This document shows, one piece after another, positions 16,389 through 25,267 of a stretch of 64,000 bases of DNA. The notes below the pieces were generated by a model. It was not told the origin of the DNA. It did no database searches and saw nothing but the letters and a program-made list of their open reading frames with translations. Each line of letters starts with the position of its first letter. Position 1 is the stretch's first letter. The stretch comes from Solimonas sp036405815. Lineage in GTDB: Bacteria; Pseudomonadota; Gammaproteobacteria; Nevskiales; Nevskiaceae. The stretch covers positions 62,001 through 126,000 of the forward strand of contig DASWWX010000065.1 of NCBI GenBank assembly GCA_036405815.1, read 5' to 3'. The position numbers were made by a program, and so were the translations under genes.

Positions 16389-17333
16389 TTAGTTCTTGGA
16401 GGAACCCACTTTCTTCGCCAGCTCGGCAATGCCGCCGATGGCACCAATCACGTTAGAAGCCTCCAGCGGCATCAGCACCAGCTTTTCGTTGGGACTGGTC
16501 GCGATGCGCGCCAGCGCTTCGACGTACTTGGTGGCCACAAAGTAATTGACGGCCTGAATATCACCCTTCTCGATGGCCTGCGACACCATCATCGTCGCGC
16601 GCGCTTCGGCCTCGGCCTCACGCTCGCGTGCCTCGGCGTCGCGGAACGCCGCTTCCTTGCGGCCTTCGGCCTCGAGAATCTGCTCCTGTTTCTGCGCTTC
16701 GGCGGCAAGAATCTGCGCCTGGCGCTCGCCCTCGGCCTTGAGGATGGCTGCAGCGCGGAAACCCTCGGCGTCGAGAATGTTGGCACGCTTCTCGCGCTCG
16801 GCCTTCATCTGCCGCGCCATCGCTGCGACCAGGTCGGTCGGCGGACGGATGTCCTTGACCTCGACGCGCGTGACCTTGACACCCCAGGGCGTCGTCGCCT
16901 CGTCGATGACCGCGAGCAGCCGCACGTTGATCGCATCGCGGTGGCTCAGCAGCTCGTCAAGGTCCATCGAACCCATCACCGTGCGCAGATTGGTCTGCGC
17001 CAACTGCATGATCGCGTATTCCAGATTATGGACTTCGTATGCGGACTTGGCGGCATCCAGCACCTGGAAGAACACCACGCCGTCGACACCGACCATCGCG
17101 TTGTCCTTGGTGATGACCTCCTGCGAGGGCACGTCGAGCACCTGCTCCATCATGCTCAGCCGACGACCGATGCGATCCACATACGGCACCAGCCAGTGGA
17201 AGCCTGGCGTGAACGTGGCCCGGTACTTGCCGAAACGCTCGATCGTGTATTCCGCGCCCTGCGGCACGGTCACCACACCCTTCCAGGCGGTGACCAGTGC
17301 GAAGACGACGAAGATGACAGCCAGAATGCTCAT
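16389..17333 (-). CDS. qmcA: SPFH/stomatin-like protein (QmcA family)
   Basis: A 314-residue protein. The first 20 residues are one membrane anchor (MSILAVIFVVFALVTAWKG). The band 7/SPFH domain follows (VPQGAEYTIERFGKYRATFTPG onward, through VMGSMDLDELLSHRDAIN), and then a long alanine/glutamate-rich coiled coil (about residues 180-250, with repeats such as KAEGERQAQILAAEAQ). It ends in a hydrophobic oligomerisation tail (LVLMPLEASNVIGAIGGI). The ATG at 17333 is used because AGAGGA lies 8 nt ahead; another ATG at 17354 lacks a ribosome site. It is the first gene of a likely operon with NfeD and TrhA-like proteins. Confidence 0.9.
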   Translation of the reverse strand: MSILAVIFVVFALVTAWKGVVTVPQGAEYTIERFGKYRATFTPGFHWLVPYVDRIGRRLSMMEQVLDVPSQEVITKDNAMVGVDGVVFFQVLDAAKSAYEVHNLEYAIMQLAQTNLRTVMGSMDLDELLSHRDAINVRLLAVIDEATTPWGVKVTRVEVKDIRPPTDLVAAMARQMKAEREKRANILDAEGFRAAAILKAEGERQAQILAAEAQKQEQILEAEGRKEAAFRDAEAREREAEAEARATMMVSQAIEKGDIQAVNYFVATKYVEALARIATSPNEKLVLMPLEASNVIGAIGGIAELAKKVGSSKN

Positions 17334-17433
17334 ATCGGAAATCCTCTGCGACATAAAACCGGACCGGACGCCCTGCAGTCGTTTCGACGCGTCCCGGACG
17401 AGACCTGATTCTAGCCGTCTGCCGTGATCGTTT

Positions 17434-17862
17434 TCATGACGCCGCGTTCGCCTGCGCGGCCATCGCCTTGATGCGCTCGACCATCGCATAGAAACCGTTG
17501 CGCCGGTTCATCGAGATATTGCTCTCCAGACCCAGGCGCCCGAACGCCGAGGCGATGTCCGTGTCGAGAATCTGCTGCGGCGTCTTGCCGGAGGTCAGCA
17601 TCAGCACGACCGCGATCAAGCCCTTGACGATGTGCGCGTCGGAATCGCCCTGGAACTCGAGCGTCAGTGGCGGACCTGGATGGACCCGGTGCGTGAGCCA
17701 GACCTGCGACATGCAGCCGCGCACCTTGTTGGCTTCGGTGTGGTCGGCTTCCGGCATCGGCGGCAGCTTGCGGCCGAGTTCGATCAGGTAGCGGTAACGC
17801 TCCTCCCAATCGCCGAGAAATTCGAAGGTTTCCGCCAGTTCGTCGAGTTCCATGCCGGGCAT
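17434..17862 (-). CDS. sufE: SufE-like cysteine desulfuration protein
   Basis: A 141-residue protein of the SufE/CsdE family, which accepts persulfide sulfur from a cysteine desulfurase during iron-sulfur cluster assembly. Family features are the start ELAETFEFLGDWEERYRYLIELGRKLP (split: ELAETFEFLGDW and YRYLIELGRKLP), the active-site loop ANKVRGCMSQVWL with the sulfur-accepting cysteine, and GLIAVVLMLTSGKTPQQIL. The ATG at 17862 has GGA 6 nt ahead; another ATG lies three codons in. No desulfurase gene is adjacent. It is divergent from rph across 55 bp. Confidence 0.92.
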   Translation of the reverse strand: MPGMELDELAETFEFLGDWEERYRYLIELGRKLPPMPEADHTEANKVRGCMSQVWLTHRVHPGPPLTLEFQGDSDAHIVKGLIAVVLMLTSGKTPQQILDTDIASAFGRLGLESNISMNRRNGFYAMVERIKAMAAQANAAS

Positions 17863-17881
17863 TGTAAATCCGCACCCGGCG

Positions 17882-17887
17882 TATACT
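17882..17887 (+). promoter_or_regulatory. Candidate -10 element for rph
   Basis: TATACT lies 31 bp upstream of the rph start. The best upstream -35-like hexamer (TTGTAA, 17862) is only 14 bp away, too close for a standard promoter, so only the -10 is proposed. Confidence 0.3.
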
Positions 17888-17917
17888 TCGCGCCCGCTCG
17901 CTCCCACGCTCCCGCCG

Positions 17918-18637
17918 ATGCCTTCCCGTCCTTCCGGCCGCACGCCCGATCAGCTGCGCCCCGTCTCGATCCAGCGCGGCTTCACCAAGCACGCAGAGGG
18001 GTCGGTTCTGGTGGCTTTCGGCGACACGCGCGTGCTGTGCACCGCCAGCGTCGAGGAGCGCGGCCCGGCCTGGAAGAAGGATGGCGGCTGGGTCACCGCC
18101 GAATACGGCATGCTGCCGCGCGCCACGCACGACCGTAGCCGTCGTGAAGCCGCGCAGGGCAAACAGTCTGGCCGTACGCAGGAAATCCAGCGCCTGATCG
18201 GCCGCAGTCTGCGCGCCTGCGTCGACCTGTCCGCGCTCGGCAGCTACACGATCACGCTGGATTGCGACGTGCTGCAGGCCGACGGCGGTACCCGCACCGC
18301 GGCGATCACCGGCAGCTACGTCGCGCTGGTGGACGCAGTGCGCTCGTTGCAGAAGCGCGGCCTGATCAAGAAGAACCCGCTGTTCGGGCAGGTGGCCGCC
18401 GTATCGGTCGGCATCTTCGAGGGCCAGCCGGTGCTGGACCTCGACTACCGCGAGGACTCGGCCTGCGAGTGCGACATGAATATCGTCATGAACGAGGCCG
18501 GCCAGTTCATCGAAGTCCAGGGCACGGCCGAAGGCCACGCGTTCCGCCGCAGTGAACTCGACGCGTTGCTGGACCTCGCCAGCGGCGGCATCCGCCAGCT
18601 GATCGAGGCACAGAACGAGGCGCTGGCGCAGGCCTAA
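17918..18637 (+). CDS. rph: Ribonuclease PH
   Basis: A 239-residue phosphorolytic 3'-5' exoribonuclease that trims tRNA 3' ends. It is full length, with the family blocks SIQRGFTKHAEGSVLVAFGDTRV, ERGPAWKKDGGWVTAEYGMLPRATH (two parts of the active-site core), RSRREAAQGKQSGRTQEIQRLIGRSLR, the phosphate-binding DCDVLQADGGTRTAAITG, and DYREDSACECDMNIVM near the C terminus. The ATG at 17918 gives the usual MPSRPSGRTPDQLRPV start. It opens a plus-strand operon: rdgB starts 4 bp after its stop. Confidence 0.95.
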   Translation: MPSRPSGRTPDQLRPVSIQRGFTKHAEGSVLVAFGDTRVLCTASVEERGPAWKKDGGWVTAEYGMLPRATHDRSRREAAQGKQSGRTQEIQRLIGRSLRACVDLSALGSYTITLDCDVLQADGGTRTAAITGSYVALVDAVRSLQKRGLIKKNPLFGQVAAVSVGIFEGQPVLDLDYREDSACECDMNIVMNEAGQFIEVQGTAEGHAFRRSELDALLDLASGGIRQLIEAQNEALAQA

Positions 18638-18641
18638 GACG

Positions 18642-19244
18642 ATGTCCGGCTTCGGCAGCGAATGGGTGCTGGCGTCGCGCAACGCCAAGAAGCTCAAGGA
18701 GATGGAAGCGCTCCTCGCCCCGCTCGGCGTACGCCTGCGCCTGGTCTCCGAATTCACCGACGAAGCCGCCGAGGAAACGGCGCCGACCTTCGTCGAAAAC
18801 GCCCTGCTCAAAGCACGGCATGCGGCACGCGTCTCCGGCCTGCCGGCGATCGCCGACGACTCCGGCCTTGAAGTCGACGCCTTGCAGGGGCAACCCGGCG
18901 TCTACTCGGCGCGCTATGCCGGCGAGCCTTCGGACGATGCGGCCAACAATCGAAAATTGCTCGCAGCGCTGGCCGACGTGCCGGAAGCGCGACGCGGTGC
19001 ACGCTTCGTCAGCGTCATCGCCGCGCTACGGCACGCGGACGACCCTGTACCGCTGATCGCGCAAGGCCTGTGGCGCGGCCGCATCCTCGAAGCGCCGCGC
19101 GGCGAGCACGGCTTCGGCTACGACCCCCTGTTCTTCGTGCCCGAGCAGCGCTGCAGCTCCGCCGAATTGGCGCCGGCGCTGAAGAACAAACTGTCGCACC
19201 GCGCGCTGGCCATCGCCGATCTACTGCGGCAGCTGCGCAGTTGA
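18642..19244 (+). CDS. rdgB: XTP/dITP pyrophosphatase (Ham1/RdgB)
   Basis: A 200-residue house-cleaning nucleotidase that hydrolyses dITP, XTP and related deaminated purine triphosphates to monophosphates. Conserved pieces are WVLASRNAKKLKEME, the metal-binding TFVENALLKARHAA, IADDSGLEVDALQGQPGVYSARYAG, FVSVIAAL and HGFGYDPLFFVPE, which form the nucleotide pocket. It starts 4 bp after rph and is followed 3 bp later by hemW, a tightly packed arrangement common in gammaproteobacteria. Confidence 0.95.
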   Translation: MSGFGSEWVLASRNAKKLKEMEALLAPLGVRLRLVSEFTDEAAEETAPTFVENALLKARHAARVSGLPAIADDSGLEVDALQGQPGVYSARYAGEPSDDAANNRKLLAALADVPEARRGARFVSVIAALRHADDPVPLIAQGLWRGRILEAPRGEHGFGYDPLFFVPEQRCSSAELAPALKNKLSHRALAIADLLRQLRS

Positions 19245-19247
19245 TTC

Positions 19248-20504
19248 ATGCGCGTGGGTGCCATCCCTGGCGACACCTCAATTCCGGAACCAGCCCCGGC
19301 CCGGCCCTCCGTGGCCGAGCGATCGCCAGGCCGGACTGCCATTCAAGACAGCCCGTCTGATCCGGCGATCCCGCTGGCGCTGTACCTGCATTTCCCGTGG
19401 TGCGTGCGCAAGTGCCCGTACTGCGACTTCAACTCGCACGCACTGCGCGGCGAGGTACCCGAAGACGCGTACGTGGAGGCCCTGCTGCGCGACCTCGACT
19501 TCGAACTCGCCGAATGGCCGGAACCGCGGCCGCTGACCAGCATCTTCATGGGCGGCGGCACGCCCAGCCTGTTCTCGGATCGCGCGATGGCGCGCCTGCT
19601 GACCGCGCTGCGGCAACGCCTGCGCTTCGCCGACGACATCGAAATCACGCTCGAGGCCAATCCCGGCACCGCCGAAGCCGGCCACTTCGCCGGTTATCGC
19701 GCCGCCGGCATCAACCGCCTGTCGATGGGCGTGCAGAGCCTCGACAACGCGCAACTGAAGCGACTCGGTCGCATCCACGATCGCGACGAGGTGTTCCGCG
19801 CCTATGAACTCGCACGCGCGGCCGGCTTCGACAACATCAATCTGGACCTGATGTACGCGCTGCCGCAGCAGACCCCGGAACAAGCACAAGCCGATCTCGC
19901 CGCTGCGCTGGCGTTACAGCCCGAGCACCTGTCCTACTACCAGCTCACGCTGGAACCCAATACCGAGTTCGGCACGCGGCCGCCCGCCGCGATCCCGGAC
20001 AACGACACGGCCTGGGCGATGCAGGAACAGGGCGAGGCGATGCTCGCCGCTGCCGGCTTCCAGCAATATGAGGTCTCGGCCTATGCCCAACCCGGCCGGC
20101 GCGCACGACACAACCTCACGTACTGGACCTTTGGCGACTATCTCGGCATCGGTGCCGGCGCGCATGGCAAACGCACCACGGCGCCGGCCACCGTGCTGCG
20201 GCGTGCGCGGCACAAGCATCCGCGCACCTATCTGGCCCAGGCCGGGACCGCCGAGGCGATCCAGGACCAGCAGCAGCTGCCCGCCGCCGATCTGGCCTTC
20301 GAGTTCCTGATGAATGCGCTGCGCCTCAACGACGGCTTCGCCATCAGCGATTACGCTCGCCATACCGGCACGACCTGGGGCACCCATCCCGGCGCCGCCG
20401 TCGCGACCGCCCGTGGCCTGCTGGAACACCACGGCTCGCAGGTGCGGACCAGCGAACTGGGCCGCCGCCACCTCAACGGCCTGCTGCAACTGTTCCTGGA
20501 GTAA
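19248..20504 (+). CDS. hemW: Radical SAM haem chaperone HemW
   Basis: A 418-residue radical SAM protein. The cluster motif is C52-VRK-C56-PY-C59-D-F; the residue after the third cysteine spacer is phenylalanine, as in HemW, rather than the fourth cysteine of the true coproporphyrinogen dehydrogenase HemN. The haem-binding H-N-L-T-Y-W motif of HemW is also present (ARHNLTYWTFGDYLGIGAGAHG region). GGGTPSLF and EANPGT are further family blocks. It is expected to hand haem to respiratory enzymes. The N terminus carries about 40 extra residues before LALYLHFPWC; a shorter start is possible but no better ATG is seen. Confidence 0.93.
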   Translation: MRVGAIPGDTSIPEPAPARPSVAERSPGRTAIQDSPSDPAIPLALYLHFPWCVRKCPYCDFNSHALRGEVPEDAYVEALLRDLDFELAEWPEPRPLTSIFMGGGTPSLFSDRAMARLLTALRQRLRFADDIEITLEANPGTAEAGHFAGYRAAGINRLSMGVQSLDNAQLKRLGRIHDRDEVFRAYELARAAGFDNINLDLMYALPQQTPEQAQADLAAALALQPEHLSYYQLTLEPNTEFGTRPPAAIPDNDTAWAMQEQGEAMLAAAGFQQYEVSAYAQPGRRARHNLTYWTFGDYLGIGAGAHGKRTTAPATVLRRARHKHPRTYLAQAGTAEAIQDQQQLPAADLAFEFLMNALRLNDGFAISDYARHTGTTWGTHPGAAVATARGLLEHHGSQVRTSELGRRHLNGLLQLFLE

Positions 20505-20509
20505 GCGCC

Positions 20510-20698
20510 ATGCTCGAAGACGCCACCGTGACCTGCCCGGCCTGCTGGGAGGCGATCGTGCTGGAAATCGACCTCAGTGCCGGCTCGGCGACCTACGCCG
20601 AGGACTGCCCGGTCTGCTGCCGGCCGATGACGGTGCGGCTGAGCGTCGATGAGGATGAGGGCAACTTCCGGGTCGAGGTCGAACCCGAAGCCGGCTGA
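20510..20698 (+). CDS. CPXCG-motif cysteine-rich protein
   Basis: A 62-residue zinc-ribbon-like protein. It has two cysteine pairs, CPAC (residues 9-12) and CPVC-C (33-37), in the arrangement of the CPXCG family, although the second pair reads CPVCCRP. The rest is acidic. Family members are common in gammaproteobacteria and have no known function. It follows hemW by 5 bp and is probably the last gene of the rph operon. Confidence 0.88.
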   Translation: MLEDATVTCPACWEAIVLEIDLSAGSATYAEDCPVCCRPMTVRLSVDEDEGNFRVEVEPEAG

Positions 20699-20748
20699 AC
20701 CCGCCAGCCGCTACGGCCGATTCCCGGCGCCCGCCCCGACCGGCCGGC

Positions 20749-20777
20749 TTGCGGCGCCTGCCCCGCTTCATTAAACT
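20749..20777 (+). promoter_or_regulatory. Weak candidate promoter upstream of rpmE2
   Basis: TTGCGG (20749-20754) and TAAACT (20772-20777) are spaced by 17 bp and lie about 45 bp before the start codon. No Zur-type inverted repeat is apparent here. Confidence 0.3.
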
Positions 20778-20822
20778 GCGCGCCCCTTGACGTTTAGCGC
20801 CCATCCAGGGCCGGGTTTTCCA

Positions 20823-21068
20823 ATGAAAGAAGGCATCCATCCCGAATACCGTTCGGTCGTGTTCAAGGACTCGGCAGCCGGTCACACGTTCATCATCCGC
20901 TCCACGGCGCAGACCAAGGAGAAGACGACGCTGGACGGCAAGGAATACCCGCTGATCAACCTCGATACCTCGAGCCTGTCGCACCCGTTCTACACGGGCA
21001 AGCAGAAGGTCGTGGACACCGGTGGTCGCGTCGGCAAGTTCAACTCGCGTTACGGCAAGAAGTCCTAA
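20823..21068 (+). CDS. rpmE2: 50S ribosomal protein L31, type B
   Basis: An 81-residue L31 paralogue. It begins MKEGIHPEYRSVVFKDSAAG and ends KFNSRYGKK, the type B signature, and it lacks the CxxC zinc pair of ordinary L31. In other bacteria the zinc-free form replaces the zinc-binding one during zinc limitation and is Zur-repressed, but I see no Zur box here, so it may be constitutive or the only L31. The ATG at 20823 is used; upstream in-frame sequence is not L31-like. Confidence 0.95.
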   Translation: MKEGIHPEYRSVVFKDSAAGHTFIIRSTAQTKEKTTLDGKEYPLINLDTSSLSHPFYTGKQKVVDTGGRVGKFNSRYGKKS

Positions 21069-21093
21069 GCCGTTTCAGCGGTTTCAACGGATC

Positions 21094-21117
21094 AAGGCCG
21101 CGCTTCAGCGCGGCCTT
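21094..21117 (+). terminator. Terminator hairpin after rpmE2
   Basis: A perfect 10-bp stem (21094-21103 with 21108-21117) with the loop TTCA lies 26 bp after the stop. The following T tract is poor. Confidence 0.7.
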
Positions 21118-21206
21118 GCCGTTTCCGGGGTCCGAATTCACAATCGGCGCCCCCGAGGGGCCGGCCGGTCCCTTGCGCAACCAGGCAGAAGGCACTGCGC
21201 ACGTTT

Positions 21207-22466
<1,260 letters not shown>

Positions 22467-22489
22467 AAAAGTAAGTAAGGGGTTTTTCG

Positions 22490-23785
22490 ATGAGCACGTC
22501 CAGCTACAGCCTGGTCAACAACGCCACCGGCGACAAGACCGACCTGCCCGCCATTTCCGGCACTCTCGGCCCCGTGGGCCTGGACGTCGGCAAGGTCTAC
22601 GACAAGCTCGACGTCTTCACCTACGACCCGGGTTTCTCGTCGACCTGCTCGACCAAATCCGCGATCACCTACATCGATGGCGACAAGGGCGTGCTGCTCT
22701 ATCGCGGCTACCCGGTCGCGCAGCTGGCCGAGAAGTGCAGCTTCATCGAGGTCGCCTACCTGATCCTGAACGGTGAGCTGCCGAACCCGCAGCAGCTGCA
22801 GGAGTTCGATCAGAACATCCGTAAGCACACGATGATCAACGAGTCGTTGAAGGGTTTCTTCAACGGCTTCCGCTACGACGCGCATCCGATGGCGATGCTG
22901 ACCGGCGTCGTCGGCAGTCTGTCGGCGTTCTATCACGACACGACCAACAACAAGGATCCGGAGCACCGCAAGATCTTCGCGCATCGCATGATCGCCAAGA
23001 TTCCGACGATCGCGGCGGCGGCGTACAAGCGCTACTTCGGCCAGCCGTTCATGTACCCGCAGAATCACCTCGATTACTGCAGCAACCTGCTTTACATGAT
23101 GTTCGCGGTGCCGGCCGAGCCGTATCACGTCGATCCGGTCGCGGCCAAGGCGCTGGACGTGCTGTTCACGCTGCACGCCGATCACGAACAGAACGCCTCG
23201 ACCTCGACGGTGCGCATGGCCGGCTCCACCGGCACCAACCCCTACGCCGCGATCGCCTCGGGCATCGCTGCGCTGTGGGGACCGGCACACGGCGGCGCCA
23301 ACGAAGCGGTGCTGAAGATGCTGGAAGAGATCGGCGACGTGAAGAACGTCCCGACCTTCATGGCCAAGGTCAAGGACAAGCAGTCGGGCGTGCGCCTGAT
23401 GGGCTTCGGCCACCGCGTGTACAAGAACTTCGACCCGCGCGCGACGATCATCCGCGAGCAGTGCCACAAGGTGCTCAAGCACCTGGGCAAGGAAAACGAC
23501 CCGCAGCTCGAACTGGCGATGAAGCTGGAAGAGATCGCCCTGTCGGACGACTACTTCAAGGCACGCTCGCTGTACCCGAACGTCGATTTCTACTCGGGCA
23601 TCATCTACAAGGCGCTCGGCATCCCGGTGAACATGTTCACGCCGATGTTCGCGATCGCGCGCACGGTCGGCTGGGCGGCGCACTGGATCGAGATGGTGTC
23701 CGATCCGACGATGCGCATCGCGCGTCCGCGTCAGGTCTACACCGGCGCCGCCGAGCGCGACGTCACGGCGATCGCCAAGCGCTGA
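22490..23785 (+). CDS. gltA: Citrate synthase, type II
   Basis: A 431-residue hexameric-class citrate synthase, which condenses acetyl-CoA and oxaloacetate to open the TCA cycle. Catalytic residues are visible in LHADHEQNASTSTVR (first His), GPAHGGANEAV (second His), FGHRVYKNFDPRA and the aspartate of NVDFYSGIIY. The N-terminal small beta domain typical of NADH-sensitive Gram-negative enzymes is present (VFTYDPGFSSTCSTKSAITY). AAGGGG lies 7 nt ahead of the ATG. A terminator follows 22 bp after the stop. Confidence 0.96.
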   Translation: MSTSSYSLVNNATGDKTDLPAISGTLGPVGLDVGKVYDKLDVFTYDPGFSSTCSTKSAITYIDGDKGVLLYRGYPVAQLAEKCSFIEVAYLILNGELPNPQQLQEFDQNIRKHTMINESLKGFFNGFRYDAHPMAMLTGVVGSLSAFYHDTTNNKDPEHRKIFAHRMIAKIPTIAAAAYKRYFGQPFMYPQNHLDYCSNLLYMMFAVPAEPYHVDPVAAKALDVLFTLHADHEQNASTSTVRMAGSTGTNPYAAIASGIAALWGPAHGGANEAVLKMLEEIGDVKNVPTFMAKVKDKQSGVRLMGFGHRVYKNFDPRATIIREQCHKVLKHLGKENDPQLELAMKLEEIALSDDYFKARSLYPNVDFYSGIIYKALGIPVNMFTPMFAIARTVGWAAHWIEMVSDPTMRIARPRQVYTGAAERDVTAIAKR

Positions 23786-23807
23786 GTTCCCGTTCTCACG
23801 ATGCGCG

Positions 23808-23831
23808 AAGCCCTCCGCAAGGAGGGCTTTT
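23808..23831 (+). terminator. Intrinsic terminator after citrate synthase
   Basis: Nine-bp stem (23808-23816 with 23821-23829), GCAA tetraloop, then TT. Confidence 0.88.
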
Positions 23832-23858
23832 GCGTTGCGGCCCTGTCAGAATCGCGCC

Positions 23859-24746
23859 ATGCGCCAGCGCATCAACAAGTACGTTTCCGGCACCGGCGTC
23901 TGCTCGCGGCGCGAGGCCGACGCCTGGGTCGAAGCCGGGCGGGTCACCGTCAACGGCAAGCGTGCGCAGCTCGGCACGCAGGTCGCGCCCGGTGACGCGG
24001 TCTGCGTCGACGGCAAGCCGATCGGCGGCGCGCCCAAGCAACACGTCTATATCGCCCTCAACAAGCCGGTCGGCATCACCTGCACGACGGAAACCCATGT
24101 CGAGGGCAACATCGTCGACTTCGTCGGTCACCGCGAACGCATCTTTCCGGTCGGTCGTCTCGACAAAGACTCGGAAGGGCTGATCCTGCTGACCAGCGAC
24201 GGCGACATCGTCAACGAGATCCTGCGCAGCGAGAACAACCACGAGAAGGAATATCTCGTCACGGTCGACCGGCCGCTGACACCGGAATTCCTCGGCGGCA
24301 TGTCCAAGGGCGTGGCAATCCTCGACACGGTGACCAAGCCCTGTGTGACGAAGCAGGTCGGTCGCAACAGCTTCCGGATCATTCTCACCCAGGGCCTGAA
24401 CCGGCAGATCCGGCGCATGTGCGAGGCCTTCGGCTACAACGTGCGACGCCTGCAGCGCGAGCGCATCGTCAACATCCGGCTCGGCGAGCTGCCGGCGGGG
24501 CGATGGCGTGACCTGTCGGCGGACGAACTGCGGGGCCTGCTGCCGAAACGCTTCGGCGGCAAGCCGGTTCGCGACGCCCCTCAGCCCCCCGCCCCCGCAT
24601 CAAAACCCGCGGCGGCCAAACCCGCGGCGGCCAGCATGCCGCCAGCGCCGCGCCCCGTCCTCAGACTGAAGCGAGCGACGCCTGCAGCAACGCCTCGGCC
24701 GCGGCGAGATCGAGGCGACGATAAGGCTGGCCGTCCGCGGGATTGA
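23859..24746 (+). CDS. rluF: 23S rRNA pseudouridine synthase RluF
   Basis: A 295-residue pseudouridine synthase with an N-terminal S4 RNA-binding domain (MRQRINKYVSGTGVCSRREA, residues 1-60) and a RluB/E/F catalytic domain. The catalytic aspartate lies in FPVGRLDKDSEGLILLTSDG, and LTQGLNRQIRRMCEAFGYNV is the second conserved block. The wording fits RluF, which modifies U2604 of 23S rRNA, more than RluB. The last 60 residues are a proline/alanine/basic tail (repeated PAAAKPAAAS-like segments) that runs over the 3' end of the convergent gene by 86 bp. The ATG at 23859 gives the family start. Confidence 0.9.
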   Translation: MRQRINKYVSGTGVCSRREADAWVEAGRVTVNGKRAQLGTQVAPGDAVCVDGKPIGGAPKQHVYIALNKPVGITCTTETHVEGNIVDFVGHRERIFPVGRLDKDSEGLILLTSDGDIVNEILRSENNHEKEYLVTVDRPLTPEFLGGMSKGVAILDTVTKPCVTKQVGRNSFRIILTQGLNRQIRRMCEAFGYNVRRLQRERIVNIRLGELPAGRWRDLSADELRGLLPKRFGGKPVRDAPQPPAPASKPAAAKPAAASMPPAPRPVLRLKRATPAATPRPRRDRGDDKAGRPRD

Positions 24747-25260
24747 TGGGGGCCTGGCGCCGCGCGCCGGCATCGAATATCGCGACGTCGACGCCGATGC
24801 CGTGCCAGTCGAAGCGCAGTACCGGTGCGGCGACCTCGCGCCCGCCCGGATAGCGGTAGCGTCGCTCCTCGACATCGAAGTCCACCTGTCGGTCGAGCAG
24901 GAATATGTCCACGCTCTCCGCCTGATCGGCGAAGGCATGGATCTGCACCCGATGCGCCGTCGTGACCGCGCCGCTGACCACCGCCCCGACCAGCCGGGGT
25001 TCGAACGGCGCCAGCGCGCGCAGCACCGCCACCGCCGTTCGGCGCAGCTGCTGCAGCCACTGCGCATGCGCCTCGCCGCCGAACACACGCAGGTACGACA
25101 GCACCGCCGCCTGCACCGACGCGTTGTCGGGCAGCGGCGTGCGCGGCGGCAGGCCCAAACGATCCAGCGCCTTGAGCTTGGCCTGCCGGTAATCGGTCAG
25201 CGCCTCTTCGCAGACGATGCGGGCCGCCTCGTCGGCGACGCCGTGGCGGTCGGCGTTCAT
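24661..25260 (-). CDS. Conserved protein, nucleotidyltransferase-like
   Basis: A 199-residue cytoplasmic protein. An N-terminal helical half (ALTDYRQAKLKALDRLGLP ... VQAAVLSYLRVFGGEAHAQ) is followed by an alpha/beta half that resembles a nucleotidyltransferase fold: FEPRLVGAVVSGAVTTAHRV, HAFADQAESVDIFLLDRQVD and a C-terminal DWHGIGVDVAIFDAGARRQA ending in a conserved-looking PINPADGQPYRRLD. The strict GS-x-D-x-D motif is not present, so activity is uncertain. It starts 7 bp after the end of the PBP1a gene on the same strand, so the two are probably co-transcribed. The name is descriptive only. Confidence 0.7.
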   Translation of the reverse strand: MNADRHGVADEAARIVCEEALTDYRQAKLKALDRLGLPPRTPLPDNASVQAAVLSYLRVFGGEAHAQWLQQLRRTAVAVLRALAPFEPRLVGAVVSGAVTTAHRVQIHAFADQAESVDIFLLDRQVDFDVEERRYRYPGGREVAAPVLRFDWHGIGVDVAIFDAGARRQAPINPADGQPYRRLDLAAAEALLQASLASV

Positions 25261-25267
25261 CGCGGGC

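Noticed and set aside
19248..20504. HemN (oxygen-independent coproporphyrinogen oxidase) as the call
   Set aside because: The motif is CxxxCxxCxF without the fourth HemN cysteine and HNxxYW is present, both HemW features.
20749..20822. Zur-controlled promoter for the zinc-free L31
   Set aside because: No AT-rich inverted repeat of Zur type is visible upstream of the start codon.
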